Of a DNA stretch of 64,000 nt, positions 25,757 through 36,055 are shown piece by piece. Where the stretch lies: assembly GCF_021018895.1 (NCBI RefSeq), contig NC_079377.1, forward strand, positions 17,514,501-17,578,500, written 5' to 3'. Below the pieces are notes generated by a model that was given only the letters and a program-made list of their open reading frames with translations, was not told where the DNA came from and did no database searches. Both the position numbers and the translations under genes were made by a program. Source of the DNA: Seriola aureovittata. Taxonomy: Eukaryota; Chordata; Actinopteri; Carangiformes; Carangidae. Within the stretch, counting starts at the first letter, position 1, and the number at the start of each line of letters is the position of its first letter.

Positions 25757-27260
25757 ATAATAAATTTGTAATGATGGCAGAAAAAAACAACTCACAGTGT
25801 TTAGTGACAGGAGCTGATATATTATCGAATGAAAGCTATTAGAATAAGTCACTGCAATGGTATATTTGAAAAGTTGTCACATAATAGCATCCTATCCATG
25901 AATGATTATATCTGGATGGCTGCAAGTGAAAAGTAGAATCATTTTCCAGGGCAGAGGATCTTTGCATGTCTTCCTCCACTTTCAATATTAGAATTTGGGA
26001 TTGTGGGTAACAGCTTAAAGAAACACTCAGCCAACTCAATATTTGCATGAATGGCATTAGGTTGTGATGGTTAGTAATTAATTTACCCAAACAAAACTTC
26101 TCTGGATTTTTAAGAGTATACTCCATAAATCATGCTCAGTAAAAAAAAAAAAAACATCTTAACTTTTTTGTTGTCATTTAATCCTTTAAAATAATTTAAA
26201 ACTTTAAATGTCATGTTTATAATTCATGTGCTGTCCATCAAGGATTTGTATAAAAGGGTTAACCAGAAGTACTGTCTGTTTGTTTGTTTTGAGGCTCGTC
26301 ATCGTGAATAACTTCTGTGCGATGCAAATAATTATTAGTCAGCAAGTTGATTTATTCCACAGATCAAATATGATTTGTTACAGTTTATCAGGAAGTTGTC
26401 CATGCAACAACTCCCTCATCACACCCATCAACTATTATTTCACTCTCAAAAATACATACACACAAATGACAGACTCATCTCAGTGGTCATATATTATCAA
26501 TATTATTATGCACAAAATATAAAACTAGCATCTTTCTTTGACATCAATACATAGTGGCTGCAATATAACTTCTCTTCCACACAATGTCTGCACATTTATA
26601 TACACAAAGTAATTACTATGCAGTGCATAGTCTCCATAAATTTCTTGTCATGATATTGCAGAATGAATATCATCGGACTTTTAAGACTTGCCAAGATCCA
26701 GACACGTGTGCTGTCAGAGAAAAGACTCAAACTCAGTTAAGACAGAATAAATAAAACCTTGAGGAGTGTGTGCAAATGCATCTGAGAGCATGAAATGATG
26801 AAAGAGACAGACAGTCAAGGGTGTGAAACATGACCTCCTTGACAAGCTACTGTGCACCTCTGTGTGCACTCAATGTCCTCAAATGTGAATGCCATGAACA
26901 GAGGAAGTTGCCTCAGAGACCCTGAGATAACCCATCTGACCTGTGTCCTGCCAAACAGCCCTGTCGGTTACAGACAGTGGACTTGTAGAGTTACAAAAGG
27001 GGCCGAACCACTCAGCGCTGAAATGTGGCTCTTGCAGCGGCTGTCAATCAGGCTTACTGCTTTGTTAAAATATCTCAAGCAGGAAAGGGTTGAGCCCTGC
27101 TACTTCCATGAAACACTGCCAACATAAAGAAATAACATCTGTGTAATAAAACCCTGTTATGTGTGTTAGATTTTTCATGGATTCTTTAATCACAAATTCC
27201 CAGGTTGTAATCATGACCTCTGAACCTCCTCATGTAATTAAGGAGGTTAAGGAATTGAGG

Positions 27261-27296
27261 TATTTTTCACTGAGACTATTGTCTCAGTGAAAAATA
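27261..27296. repeat. Perfect 16-bp hairpin with 4-base loop
   Basis: TATTTTTCACTGAGAC (27261-27276) is followed by loop TATT and its exact reverse complement GTCTCAGTGAAAAATA (27281-27296). It lies about 0.75 kb beyond the ubac2 stop codon in the direction of transcription, so it may fall in the 3' UTR or just past it. Confidence 0.9.
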
Positions 27297-28047
27297 ACAA
27301 TTTGTCAAAAACCTGACAGATGACATATTGTTCTCTAATACACTCTCTCAAAAACCTTGTGCACCCTTTTCTTAATCTTCTGAGACATATTTAACATCTC
27401 TGACCAGTTATCAGGGTCTAAGATGTTGGTTACACAGCAGCCAGTAGTATGGCAGTAATGACAGTGGGTTATAGAGATCTATTTCACACAGCTACAAGTG
27501 GGTATCCATGTGGAGGGTGTGTGGAATTTCAGCTGATGTGTGTGCTTCAGCATCAGTTGTTTTAAAGAAATCTCCCACTTTTTTATGTCCTCCACTGGAC
27601 AGAAGACTCTGAAGCGTTCAAAGTGTACCGTGAGCAAAGCTCTGACCTGTTTGGTTTCTGAATATGTTTCACAGGGATCCCCTTGGAGTTAGAGGTCTAA
27701 CTCATCTGCCTTGAGCAATGATTGTTTCACACTACGATGACCATCAGAAAGCGATGACGCAAATGTCTCCCACTTTGTGTTTCACACTTCTTCATTAATC
27801 AGCCAGCGATCAGGCTCCGTTCAGGTCGGGTCAGCCTAACACTGCTTCAGGGAGCAGTGACACAGCAGATTATCTGTACAAATTTCTGTTGTCTTCTCTC
27901 CCAATCTCCATCATTCATTGTCATTTTCTCTCCAACATTTTGTCTCCGTTTTGCTTTTTGCTCCTCTGCTTTGGTTGTTTCTCTTCCTGCTTTCTCTCTG
28001 TGTCCTCATTCACCTCTGTTTTTCTCACTGGGCTCGCTCTCTTTCTT

Positions 28048-28155
28048 TCAGTGTTGCAAGAGGAAGTTGGTTGCCATGTTGATGTCGTTGTTTGAAGCTC
28101 TGAGGGCCTCAAGGGCATCAGTCCTGGAAAAGCCCATTTCCACCAGTCGTGCAAC
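28048..28155 (-). CDS. ubac2: ubac2 exon 10 (UBA domain and stop)
   Basis: Thirty-five codons plus TGA (minus strand, 28050-28048). The acceptor CACAG precedes GTT. It encodes VARLVEMGFSRTDALEALRA and ends NFLLQH, the complete ubiquitin-binding three-helix UBA domain with the MGF loop. Confidence 0.97.
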   Translation of the reverse strand, partial: VARLVEMGFSRTDALEALRASNNDINMATNFLLQH

Positions 28156-31100
28156 CTGTGGGCCAAAAAAAAAAAACAAACAACTGAGAGACAGCAGCTG
28201 CATCACCTGGGAATATTTCATAAGGATTCCCTACACAAAGTCAGGTGTAGGTGGGCTATAAAGACCAGTTTTGGTCTGTCTGTTAGCGGTCTGCCTGTGT
28301 ATAAAGATTCTGAGTCATGCAGATCATAAGATATGTGAAATAATATCTGGAAATTACAGAAAGTGAACTAATACTGCACTCATGGTGTGAAGCTGCACGT
28401 GTGTAAAGATATACAGGAACACACATGTGAACACCCACCTGCTCCTCTGCCACAGGAGAGTTGTCCAATAGTGGTGGCTGTGTGGATGGTTGTGTCTGAG
28501 CCTGGGGGCGGGGCTGCATTGGGGGTCGGTTCTGTCCTCTGTGTCTCAGGGAGGGAAACAACCTGGTCCACTGTAACAACCCAGGCTGCACACACACACA
28601 CACACAGACATGGAGCCACAACCAAGCACTGCTCATATGTAGACATTGAACAAATGGTACAACTGCAATTCAATACAATTCTTGAGTGGCATCTGATGCT
28701 TGAAGTAAGTGAAGTTCTGACATTGGAGTTAGGCTGCGCATTAATGCAGCAATAAGTGGGTGCTTGTGTGTTTATCTACCTGTGGCTGTTGTCTGGTGTT
28801 CCTCCTGGCCTCATTGTACTGGGCCAGCAGCAGCTGTTGGTCGAGCAGGTCCATCCTCTGCTGCCTCTGGATGTCCAGAGTGGCACCCATCCCCAGAGGT
28901 GTCTCACTGCTTGGCTGGGAGCCTTGATGACCACAGATGTTAATAACACATTAATAAGCAGACAAAAAACATGCAACACTGTGTAAAAAAGCTGTACATC
29001 AATTGGCAAAAAGCAGCATAGTGTGACATAGAAAAATTCTGGTTTTTTTATCTGTTATATAATAGCAGAAATATATTTTGTCATATTATGTCCTGCCCTT
29101 CACTATGATATCCTATCTTTTGGACATAGAAACATAGCAAACACCAAACCAGCTTACTGTCAACAGCGGCTCTATTCAAGCTTTCAGAACAAAATGTAGA
29201 AAGCCAAAGTTGTTCAGCACAGACTATTATGAGACTGATAAACACTCTTTCACAGCTGAAAGGCTTTAAATGACCGTGTAGGACATTAGAAATTGAAGAG
29301 GAGGAGCTGTTTAAGGCATGACGTTTAATGTAAACAACCTTTCAAGTGAATGTTTTCAGAGCAGAAAGTAATGTGTGCAGTCATGTGAAAAAGCACATCT
29401 TCAGTCATTCAGAAACTACTTTTCTTAATGAATACTGTATGCTTTCATACTACTATTTAATGATGGCATCATTGACCCATAACAGGACGAATGGCGTATT
29501 TCAATTTGGAACATGAATTACTTTAGCTAATTAGCCTAATTGTTAGTATAGCAAATGGCCACAAAAATCTCATAAGGTAAAGTGAATCTGAAAAAAAACT
29601 TTTACAAGCAGAGAAGATCTTTAAGACAGCTCATTATTTCATCCTTACTTTACTTTTCCTCCAGGTTAGTTTTTAATACAGGAAAATGAAAAAAACAAAC
29701 AAATACAATTTAGCATACATACATTAATGCATCATAGCACTACTCAAATGCATAAAATGGATGTTATGTTATTTATTGGTATTAGTTTTTTTCTCAGTTA
29801 GACAGAGAAAGACAACTCCCTGCCAGGCCACGCAACACTGGTCACAGAGAAAAGGATTTGCACAGGATTTGTGTTCTGTGATTACTAATGGTTGGACTCA
29901 CTTGAGAAGAGTGGCTCCAAAATACACCGTCCAATACGAGACACCCAGGAGGGTATGAAGAGGAGCTTCTGTAGCCGGAGAACATTGGAGTGGTACAACC
30001 CGCCTGAGATCTGAAAGGCACATTCACAGAAAATATAATACAGATATCAGCTTTACTGTGTGGAGATCAAACTTTGCAAGGTAATCCATGGTGTGCTGCA
30101 GGGAAACATGATCCGATTTCAGAGATATCAAAACCTGTGTTCAGTAAGGCTGCAAAGAACAATTATTTTCATTATTGATTAATGTGATGATTATTTTTAT
30201 TTTTATTATTGCATGATAATTTTGATGCTGAATAAATAGCGCCACCTGCTACCGTGCGGAGTGCTGGGCCAGTGGATTGTTGACCCTATTTACTGTATTG
30301 GTTTTGGGGCTGTTTGGGGAGTTAGGTTGTCTGTGAGTTTGATTTTAATGGTGAAGCGGACCTTGGTCTGAAAAAGTTTGAGAAGCGCTGCTCTTGAACA
30401 CATTGTTTTGACTCTCTGGCCCACACACAACCTGTGTGCTGAGTCCTGCAGCCCTCAACAAACAACCCACGTACTGCACCTCCTCCAGCCATAAATCACT
30501 TATTGGTGTTTTAATTATCGTTTCTCTTCCTAGATACACAGCAAATGATGAATTAATGAAGAATTTGGCTACTTACCAGTCCACTGAGTGCAAGAAGCCA
30601 CATGAAGGGGCTGGAAGTCAACAGCTGGGGGAGAGGAGAAGACAAAGAAACAACGCATTCTCAAGAACTCTGAAGGACAAAGAAAAATATATACACACAT
30701 ACTCACACCAGCAGAACACGGGCTTACCTGCAAGCCTACTATGTAGACCAGAGACTTGTTGGTGATGTGGATGTGGCCCAGGACCTGGGTGACTGGCATC
30801 CTGGGGATTGACAGGTAGAAAGGCACAAAAAGAGAGAAGACTGGAGCAAGCCTGTGAGAAGAGAAGTGTAAAAGTACAGAGGTTAGAAATGACATGCACG
30901 AATAGAGACACAGAGAGAAATAAAAATATGAACATTTCAAACTCGAACATCAAACTTGTCAGTGTAATTATCAGATTTTGTTTCACGCCGCTTAATACAA
31001 ATCACTGAAAAGTTATTCACCACTCATTAATATAAAATACATTGATATTCAGCAGTAATAGTAATATTTCAGGCAATCTGGGGAAGGTCATGTTAGATTT

Positions 31101-33439
31101 GCCATTTTTACTTCCTTCCTTTTGTGGCAGTGGATAGTATGCTGCTGTCACAGTCCACCACCATTTAAATACCGTATCCTCAAATATAATATGGGGAGGG
31201 GATTAGGAAATGAAAAAACGGATACTGCCCAAGGCTTACATGGTGATATGTTGAGGTGAAAAAGACAGATTTTCCACTTAAGTGACACATGGCTTGAACA
31301 TTGTCTTAACACTTCATAAACCTAACTGAATACAAGGCTATTTATCTTTTAATTGCAGGATCCTCAGAGGCCATAAGAGTGACAAAAGCTATTCCCTTTT
31401 CGAGATGCAGCACATTCATTTGTGAAACTTATCAAATGTTGTGGTTAATAAAATGACCGAGCTACTCACAGTCCTGCAGGCAGTTCCTCGACTTCATAGT
31501 CAAATAGGAACTGGAAAGCCTGGGCCAGCAGGAAGTCCATCAGCGCAGACAGACACCAAGTGCCCAACAGGAAGGACTGGAATTAGAATATGCACCACGT
31601 ATGATGGTTAGACCAATACAAACTTAGAAAGTCTTCAAACTTTTCAATACATTTTCACAAACACAGTGACACTAAGTGTCAGATGTCTTTTATGCAACAA
31701 GCTAGTGAGAACTGCTTTGTGCCAGATGAGGAAATTACATAGCACCTTCCCCAAAAGAGGAAGTTGCTACAGAGGTGAACCTCATAGTGATTCATATTCA
31801 ATCTTACAATCCTGTTAAAGAAGATCTTAACGTTTTGCTTTTGTCTATGAATGTAACTGGAGAGGAAATGACCCACAAAAAGATTTCGGGGCAATGTAGT
31901 TCAGCAAGGAATATGAGCAAGTTTATTAATTTGTACTGTGTATTTATGTTTGTATTATTCAAATGTCAGTGGATATGGTACTTACAGCAAACTTCCTGGT
32001 GCCAAACCTCCTTTCAAAGATTCGGAAGTTGTAAATGAGCAGGCTGCTACAAAAGGAGTCCTTCACATCTAGACACACCAACCTGCCACACAACAACCTC
32101 CACACCTACAGCACGAGGGACAGAAGAATTATACATTCAAATTAATAACTTGGTGTAATAATGCCTCTTCTGAATAACACAGTGTACATAACCTAAATGT
32201 TATGCCATGTTATGCCCTATCTCACATCTCAGACTCACCAAGAACTTCTAGACGTTAATGTTTTTAAAACAATTTGACAAAATAGTATAATGTCAAGGTC
32301 ATTTTAATAGCTTTTTCAGAACTTTCAACTGCATCTCATGGCCTTCATCAGCGAATACAACTGGCTCAAGTGGCATCATGTAGCATAAGTAGGGAACTTT
32401 TGACTCCTTTCCCAGTTGATGCTGCCACTGGTTTTGATCTGGTAATCACAAACAGCTGCCCCAATCGGTTTCACTGATGTAGATCACACTGCATTACATT
32501 GTTTTTACCTGTTATCATGTAATCAAAGTTCCTTAGGTTATATTGGTCACATGATGATACAAGAGTCAGTATCGTAACAACTGTGATATCTTCATTCACT
32601 GATGAATGAGATGCAGCTGAAAGATCCACTAAAAGACCTGGACCTTGAGTTAAAATTATGTTGTCATTCCAATGGTCAAGAATGAACTATGATGTTCAGT
32701 TTTAAAACAATACATCATTCATCAACATGTTTTAAAAGTTTATATCTACTGGTGTCTAAACCAGGACAGTTTCACAAAAAGTAGAGGAACATGGCACCCA
32801 GGGACACATACACATTATTTAGAAATACTGGTTGTTGTTTCACATGCTAACACACAGACAGATGCTGAAGATGTACCTGGTGCTGGTGGGTGACAGCCTG
32901 TAGGTTGTATACAAACAGTTCTTGGTACTGTGGCAGCAGGGTGAGCATCACAGTCAGTCCATTGAGAACCAGGAGGAGGCCTTTAGACAGAGGAGCCTTA
33001 TCTGTGCAGACCACCAGTGATGGAAAGTAGGTACATTTACTCAAGTGCTATGCAACAAAATGCTGCTTACAAATTAATGTATCAGTAATAATAACCTAAT
33101 GATATGATGCCATAATGATATGACGTACTCTGAGTACTTTAATACTGTAAATACAATTTCCTGATTATACTTATATACTTTATTTTATATACAGGCCCCT
33201 TTTTTTGTAATTTTCGGTTACTTTTAACGATGGCACATTAGCTAAATAAACCGACTAAATGGAAAAGCAAAGCGTATGTTATTTATTAACTGAACGCAGC
33301 TGTAAGAGAGAGATATAGCCTAGAGTAAATGAATGACAGCGCAATGCTAACACCAGTTAGCTGAGCTAGCTGTTACCGTTGGTTTGACGGTGGATAACGG
33401 ATACTTACAGAGGCCCCGAGAGCCGGTGGTGGTAAACAT
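28048..33439 (-). CDS. ubac2: UBA domain-containing protein 2, complete gene (10 exons)
   Basis: UBAC2 is an ER membrane rhomboid-family pseudoprotease. It works with the ERAD ubiquitin ligase gp78/AMFR and UBXD8 and restrains Wnt signalling. Joining the ten exons gives 353 codons plus stop, against 344 residues recalled for human. All nine introns have GT/AG ends and compatible phases. Residues 1-52 carry MFTTTGSRGLYKAPLSK and the first hydrophobic segment. Residues 53-221 form the multi-pass rhomboid-like core, including LLIYNFRIFERR, LAPVFSLFVPFY and LEPLFS. Residues 222-318 form a glutamine/proline-rich cytosolic linker with GATLDIQRQQRMDLLDQQ. Residues 319-353 are the UBA domain (VARLVEMGFSR...NFLLQH). 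I saw no rhomboid GxSG catalytic serine motif, as expected for this pseudoprotease. Introns are 103-979 bp, so the gene spans only 5.4 kb. The next gene, dach, lies upstream on the same strand. The identification is firm. Confidence 0.96.
28439..28585 (-). CDS. ubac2: ubac2 exon 9
   Basis: Forty-nine codons, phase 0 to phase 0, starting PGLLQWTRLFPSLRHR and ending SPVAEEQ before GTGGGT. The acceptor is unusual: the bases before it are a TG repeat and not a pyrimidine tract. The product is the low-complexity P/Q linker ahead of the UBA domain. Confidence 0.95.
28780..28922 (-). CDS. ubac2: ubac2 exon 8
   Basis: 143 bp, phase 1 in and phase 0 out, donor GTAGAT. It encodes SQPSSETPLGMGATLDIQRQ followed by a Q/L-rich segment, the conserved linker after the last membrane helix. 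Confidence 0.95.
29902..30010 (-). CDS. ubac2: ubac2 exon 7
   Basis: 109 bp, phase 0 in and phase 1 out. It encodes ISGGLYHSNVLRLQKLLFIP, then SWVSR and LEPLFS, the end of the rhomboid-like core. The donor is GTGAGT. Confidence 0.93.
30149..30205. repeat. Teleost-type dispersed repeat fragment in ubac2 intron 6
   Basis: The motif series GGCTGCAAAGAACAATTATT, TTCATTATTGATTAATGTGA and TGATTATTTTTATT matches, from memory, the start of a very common fish repeat whose copies read 'ggctgcaactaacgattattttcattatcgattaatc'. Only the first ~57 bases are recognisable. Confidence 0.6.
30577..30624 (-). CDS. ubac2: ubac2 exon 6
   Basis: A 48-bp exon of exactly 16 codons (LLTSSPFMWLLALSGL), phase 0 on both sides, with donor GTAAGT and a strong pyrimidine-rich acceptor CTCTCCCCCAG. 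It encodes one short membrane helix. Confidence 0.92.
30728..30851 (-). CDS. ubac2: ubac2 exon 5
   Basis: 124 bp, phase 2 in and phase 0 out. It encodes LAPVFSLFVPFYLSIPRM and ends NKSLVYIVGLQ before GTAAGC. This is a highly conserved core segment of UBAC2. Confidence 0.96.
31470..31576 (-). CDS. ubac2: ubac2 exon 4
   Basis: 107 bp, phase 0 in and phase 2 out. It encodes SFLLGTWCLSALMDFLLAQ, then FLFDYEVEELPAGL spanning the junction. The donor is GTGAGT. Confidence 0.94.
31986..32105 (-). CDS. ubac2: ubac2 exon 3
   Basis: 120 bp, 40 codons, phase 0 on both sides. It encodes VWRLLCGRLVCLDVKDSF and LLIYNFRIFERRFGTRKFA, almost identical to the mammalian exon. The donor is GTAAGT. Confidence 0.96.
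32877..33001 (-). CDS. ubac2: ubac2 exon 2
   Basis: 125 bp, phase 1 in and phase 0 out. It encodes YKAPLSKGLLLVLNGLTV, then LFVYNLQAVTHQHQ, including the first membrane segment. The donor is GTACAT. A dispersed repeat starts within about 10 bases of the acceptor. Confidence 0.95.
33011..33190. mobile_element. Teleost MITE-like repeat fragment in ubac2 intron 1
   Basis: The stretch CAGTGATGGAAAGTAGGTAC followed by ATTTACTCAAGTGC, TAATAATAACC and GAGTACTTTAATACTG matches, from memory, a very abundant percomorph element whose ends read 'ccaccagtggtggaaagtaactaagtacatttactcaagtact'. It is a partial, diverged copy. Its terminus abuts the exon 2 acceptor of ubac2. Confidence 0.65.
33409..33439 (-). 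CDS. ubac2: ubac2 exon 1 (start)
   Basis: Ten codons plus one base, MFTTTGSRGL, with start at 33439 in the context GACGCCATGT and donor GTAAGT. It matches the mammalian UBAC2 amino terminus MFTSTGSSGLYK once joined to exon 2. No other in-frame start is needed. Confidence 0.93.
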
Positions 33440-33964
33440 GGCGTCCAAATGAGTAACGGAGTCCAGGCGAAGACCGTTAATCCAAAGGCAAAGCAAAACT
33501 AAGGCTAAAACACCGAAATAAAGTTGGGGTGAGGATCCATGCTGTGATGAGAAGGAGACAGGGGGAAGGGGAATGTCCTATGGAAGCTCGACAAGCTCAA
33601 AAAGTGTTTTTTCGCAGGCAGCTGAAATTAGAGGAAACGTGACCTGTGGAGGGCGCTGTTGTTCTGTGGTGAGGACTTGATAAGGATCCCTGGATATTTT
33701 TACTGATAAATTTACACGATCGCTAATATTGACAAACCAACAAAAAATGCAGAGAATTGATAAGTTATGTATGCGATCCATTGCTGAAGGCAACTAAATA
33801 ATAAAACCATCTCTATTTTCCGTTCACCATTTTCTGTTTATGAGAGTTTAATTCCATTAATATTATATGTATATAATGTTTTACAAATAAAAGTAGTGCA
33901 GGACAAAAACTAATGCGTATTATAACAATAACAAAATATAAAAATGAATCTGCAGCGACTACTT

Positions 33965-34735
33965 CTAATCAGTGGTGTGCAAGGGCCTACTCAGGTCTTT
34001 TATTTAGGCCTAAGTAAAAGTAGCAATAACACAGTGTAGCAATATTCAGTCAAAGGCAAATGTCATGCATTTAAAATTTAACTTCGTCTTTTCAATAGTC
34101 AGCACCAAAATATACTAATTTCGCAGAATGGCCCATTTCAGAACAATGTACTGTATATTATATTATTAGATTATAATTAGTGATGAATTAGTGTGAACAT
34201 CACTTTAACTTGCAGCTGGTAAAGGTTGGGCTAATTTTAATTAGGCCTACTTTACATGCTGCAGAGTAGCCTATATAAAGAGAAAGGGAATGTCTGGAAA
34301 TATCTGAATCTTAGGGAGTTGGTCTCTCTGGGTGCATCTGAAGCAATTTTAAATGACTTGAAGGCCGGTAGATGTTTTGACCGATTCATGTTGCCCCTTT
34401 TTGACCCTTGATATTGATGACTTGTGATGAACATTTGATGAATGTTATTTTATTATGATATTTAATGAGTCTTTATTTTCATTGTTAATTGTTATAAGTA
34501 TGTCTGCAACCCTGTTAAGGTTGCTGCTGCCTGTTTTATCCAGGACATCCTTATTTAAGAGCTTTTGATCTCAATTACACTTTTCCTGGTTAAATTTCAT
34601 AATGTATTTGTTGATTATATTTTCTATTATATTCTGTATTATTGATCTGAATCAAAGTAGAAGAAAATGGAAATTCTGAAGTTAAGTACAAGTACCTCAA
34701 AGCTGTACTTGAGTAAATGTTATGCTACTAATAAT
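33965..34735. mobile_element. Teleost MITE-like repeat copy, split by an insertion
   Basis: The left part (33965 to about 34275) carries AAGTAAAAGTAGCAATAACA, ACCAAAATATACT, GCAGAATGGCCCATTTCAGA and TTGCAGCTGGTAAAGGTTGG. The right part (about 34606-34735) carries AAGTACAAGTACCTCAAAG and GTACTTGAGTAAATGTTATG. These are, in order, the hallmark blocks of a well-known abundant percomorph repeat as I remember it. It is inverted relative to the copy at 33011. The middle is occupied by unrelated sequence. Confidence 0.7.
34280..34605 (+). mobile_element. Degenerate LINE-like 3' end inserted in the MITE-like copy
   Basis: An in-frame stretch at about 34280-34411 ends with a stop codon. It is followed by a tail with TTATTTAAGAGCTTTTGATC, TCAATTACAC and TTCCTGGTTAAAT, which resembles the 3' ends of fish LINEs ('aaagagattttaatctcaatgagactt...cctggttaaataaa'). 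The coding stretch is short and I cannot assign a clade. The remnant is not an intact element. Confidence 0.5.
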
Positions 34736-35950
34736 ACATACATATGAGAAATATATTAAAAGAATGTATTATTACCATAAAAATAAACCATGAGAGAATT
34801 GAGGAGGGCAAATTGTTTCAAACAAACCTGTAAAAATGTTTCATGACAAATTGTTGTTCTTGTATGAGATCAGGGTCATCTCTGGTCCGTACTCCAGTGC
34901 GAACCACTGATTTAACGACTGCAGCACCCCTGCAGCTAGTGTCTTGCTCACAGGCATTTCGGCAGTGCAGCTGCTGTAGGCAGATGATCGTCCTGATGAA
35001 GGGCAGTCTCCTTATCCACGATACCACCCTGCCAGTATCTCATGCACCGCAAACAGGGCATTTCCAAGGGCCCTGAAGCACTGGTTTAATCATGTTTGAT
35101 CTTTAGCCTTGTCATCTATGACCATTTGCTCAGTATGTAATATGTGTTTATGGGTTGGATATACATACGGACAAGCAGCGTGGGGAGTGTTTCATGTCTT
35201 GAAGCCATGTGGTCAGCTTTCTGACAGAGTGGTCACAGTGTTAATTATCCTTGGGGCCTTGAGCAGGATGTGACTGCACAAAGTCCAGTTTAATGACTTT
35301 TTCTTATGGTCCTCTGGCCTTATGCACACAGTGTCATATCTTGTCAAGGTCCAGACTTCCTTTGCAGAGCCCCTGCTTTGTCTTACAATACAGGCTGCCA
35401 GATTTATTCACATCAAACTGTGTATACCTTCATGCCTGGCTGTGATTGCTCCTGAGCCAATTGATCCAGTGCTTATGTTACTTCCAAATACATTTGAAAA
35501 GATATGGCGAACAGCTGTCTAATAGTGTTGCATTTCCCCATCATCCACAGATGCAGTAGCGTGTTAGTTCCCATTGGTTAGTTCCCACCCATTAGGTCTA
35601 TTTGGCTGCCGGTGGTCAGATGTGACTGCAAAGCAGAGCTCAGGAACAGCTTGCTAATTGTGTTTCAGACCTTCTCTGTCACTGATGTAGGAGTGAGGTC
35701 TAAAAAGGTTGCTTTGCCCCTGTTCTCAATCAAAGATAATCAGATTAAACAGCGCAGAGATGTGTGTATGCGTATGTGTGTGTGTTTGTGTGTGCTTACC
35801 AATAAAGAGACTCCAGATTTGGAGACAGCCTTGACTCCTGCTGTTTGCTTTGTTCATTAAGAGGAGATGAGCAGATGGTTTGCTGGTCTGTTGTGCAGTA
35901 CACACATACGGGCACACACTCATAGAAACACACACACACATGCAAATACA

Positions 35951-35960
35951 CGCACACGCA

Positions 35961-36054
<94 letters not shown>
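35951..36054. repeat. Long (CA)n microsatellite
   Basis: About 100 bases of CA repeat that begin with CGCACACGCACGCG variants and become pure CA. TG/GA repeats follow at 36156-36197. Overlapping cysteine/valine and histidine/threonine frames are artefacts. Confidence 0.97.

Positions 36055-36055
<1 letters not shown>

Larger units (their letters stand above)
17358..28047. other. Non-coding interval between the hairpin and ubac2
   Basis: No exon was recognised on either strand. The segment at 17.57-18.2 kb is somewhat richer in CpG and contains an AGCTAGCTAGCTAGCT palindrome near 17.95 kb. Further features are a CT/CA repeat (19.7 kb), three hairpins (23.37, 25.11 and 27.26 kb), a dispersed-repeat fragment (25.63 kb) and a possible constrained element (24.25-24.48 kb). 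The ubac2 3' UTR must occupy the right end, but no poly(A) signal could be assigned with confidence. Confidence 0.55.

Noticed and set aside
26852..27127. 91-residue plus-strand frame
   Set aside because: No recognisable domain, no splice context and an ordinary chance-length frame.
30436..30986. Frames of 109-123 residues across ubac2 exons 5-6
   Set aside because: Read-through of intron on either side of the true exons, or antisense. Only the exon parts match UBAC2.
34818..35076. Overlapping 69-77 residue frames on both strands
   Set aside because: Cysteine-rich and without homology or splice-site support. More likely non-coding or repeat-derived.
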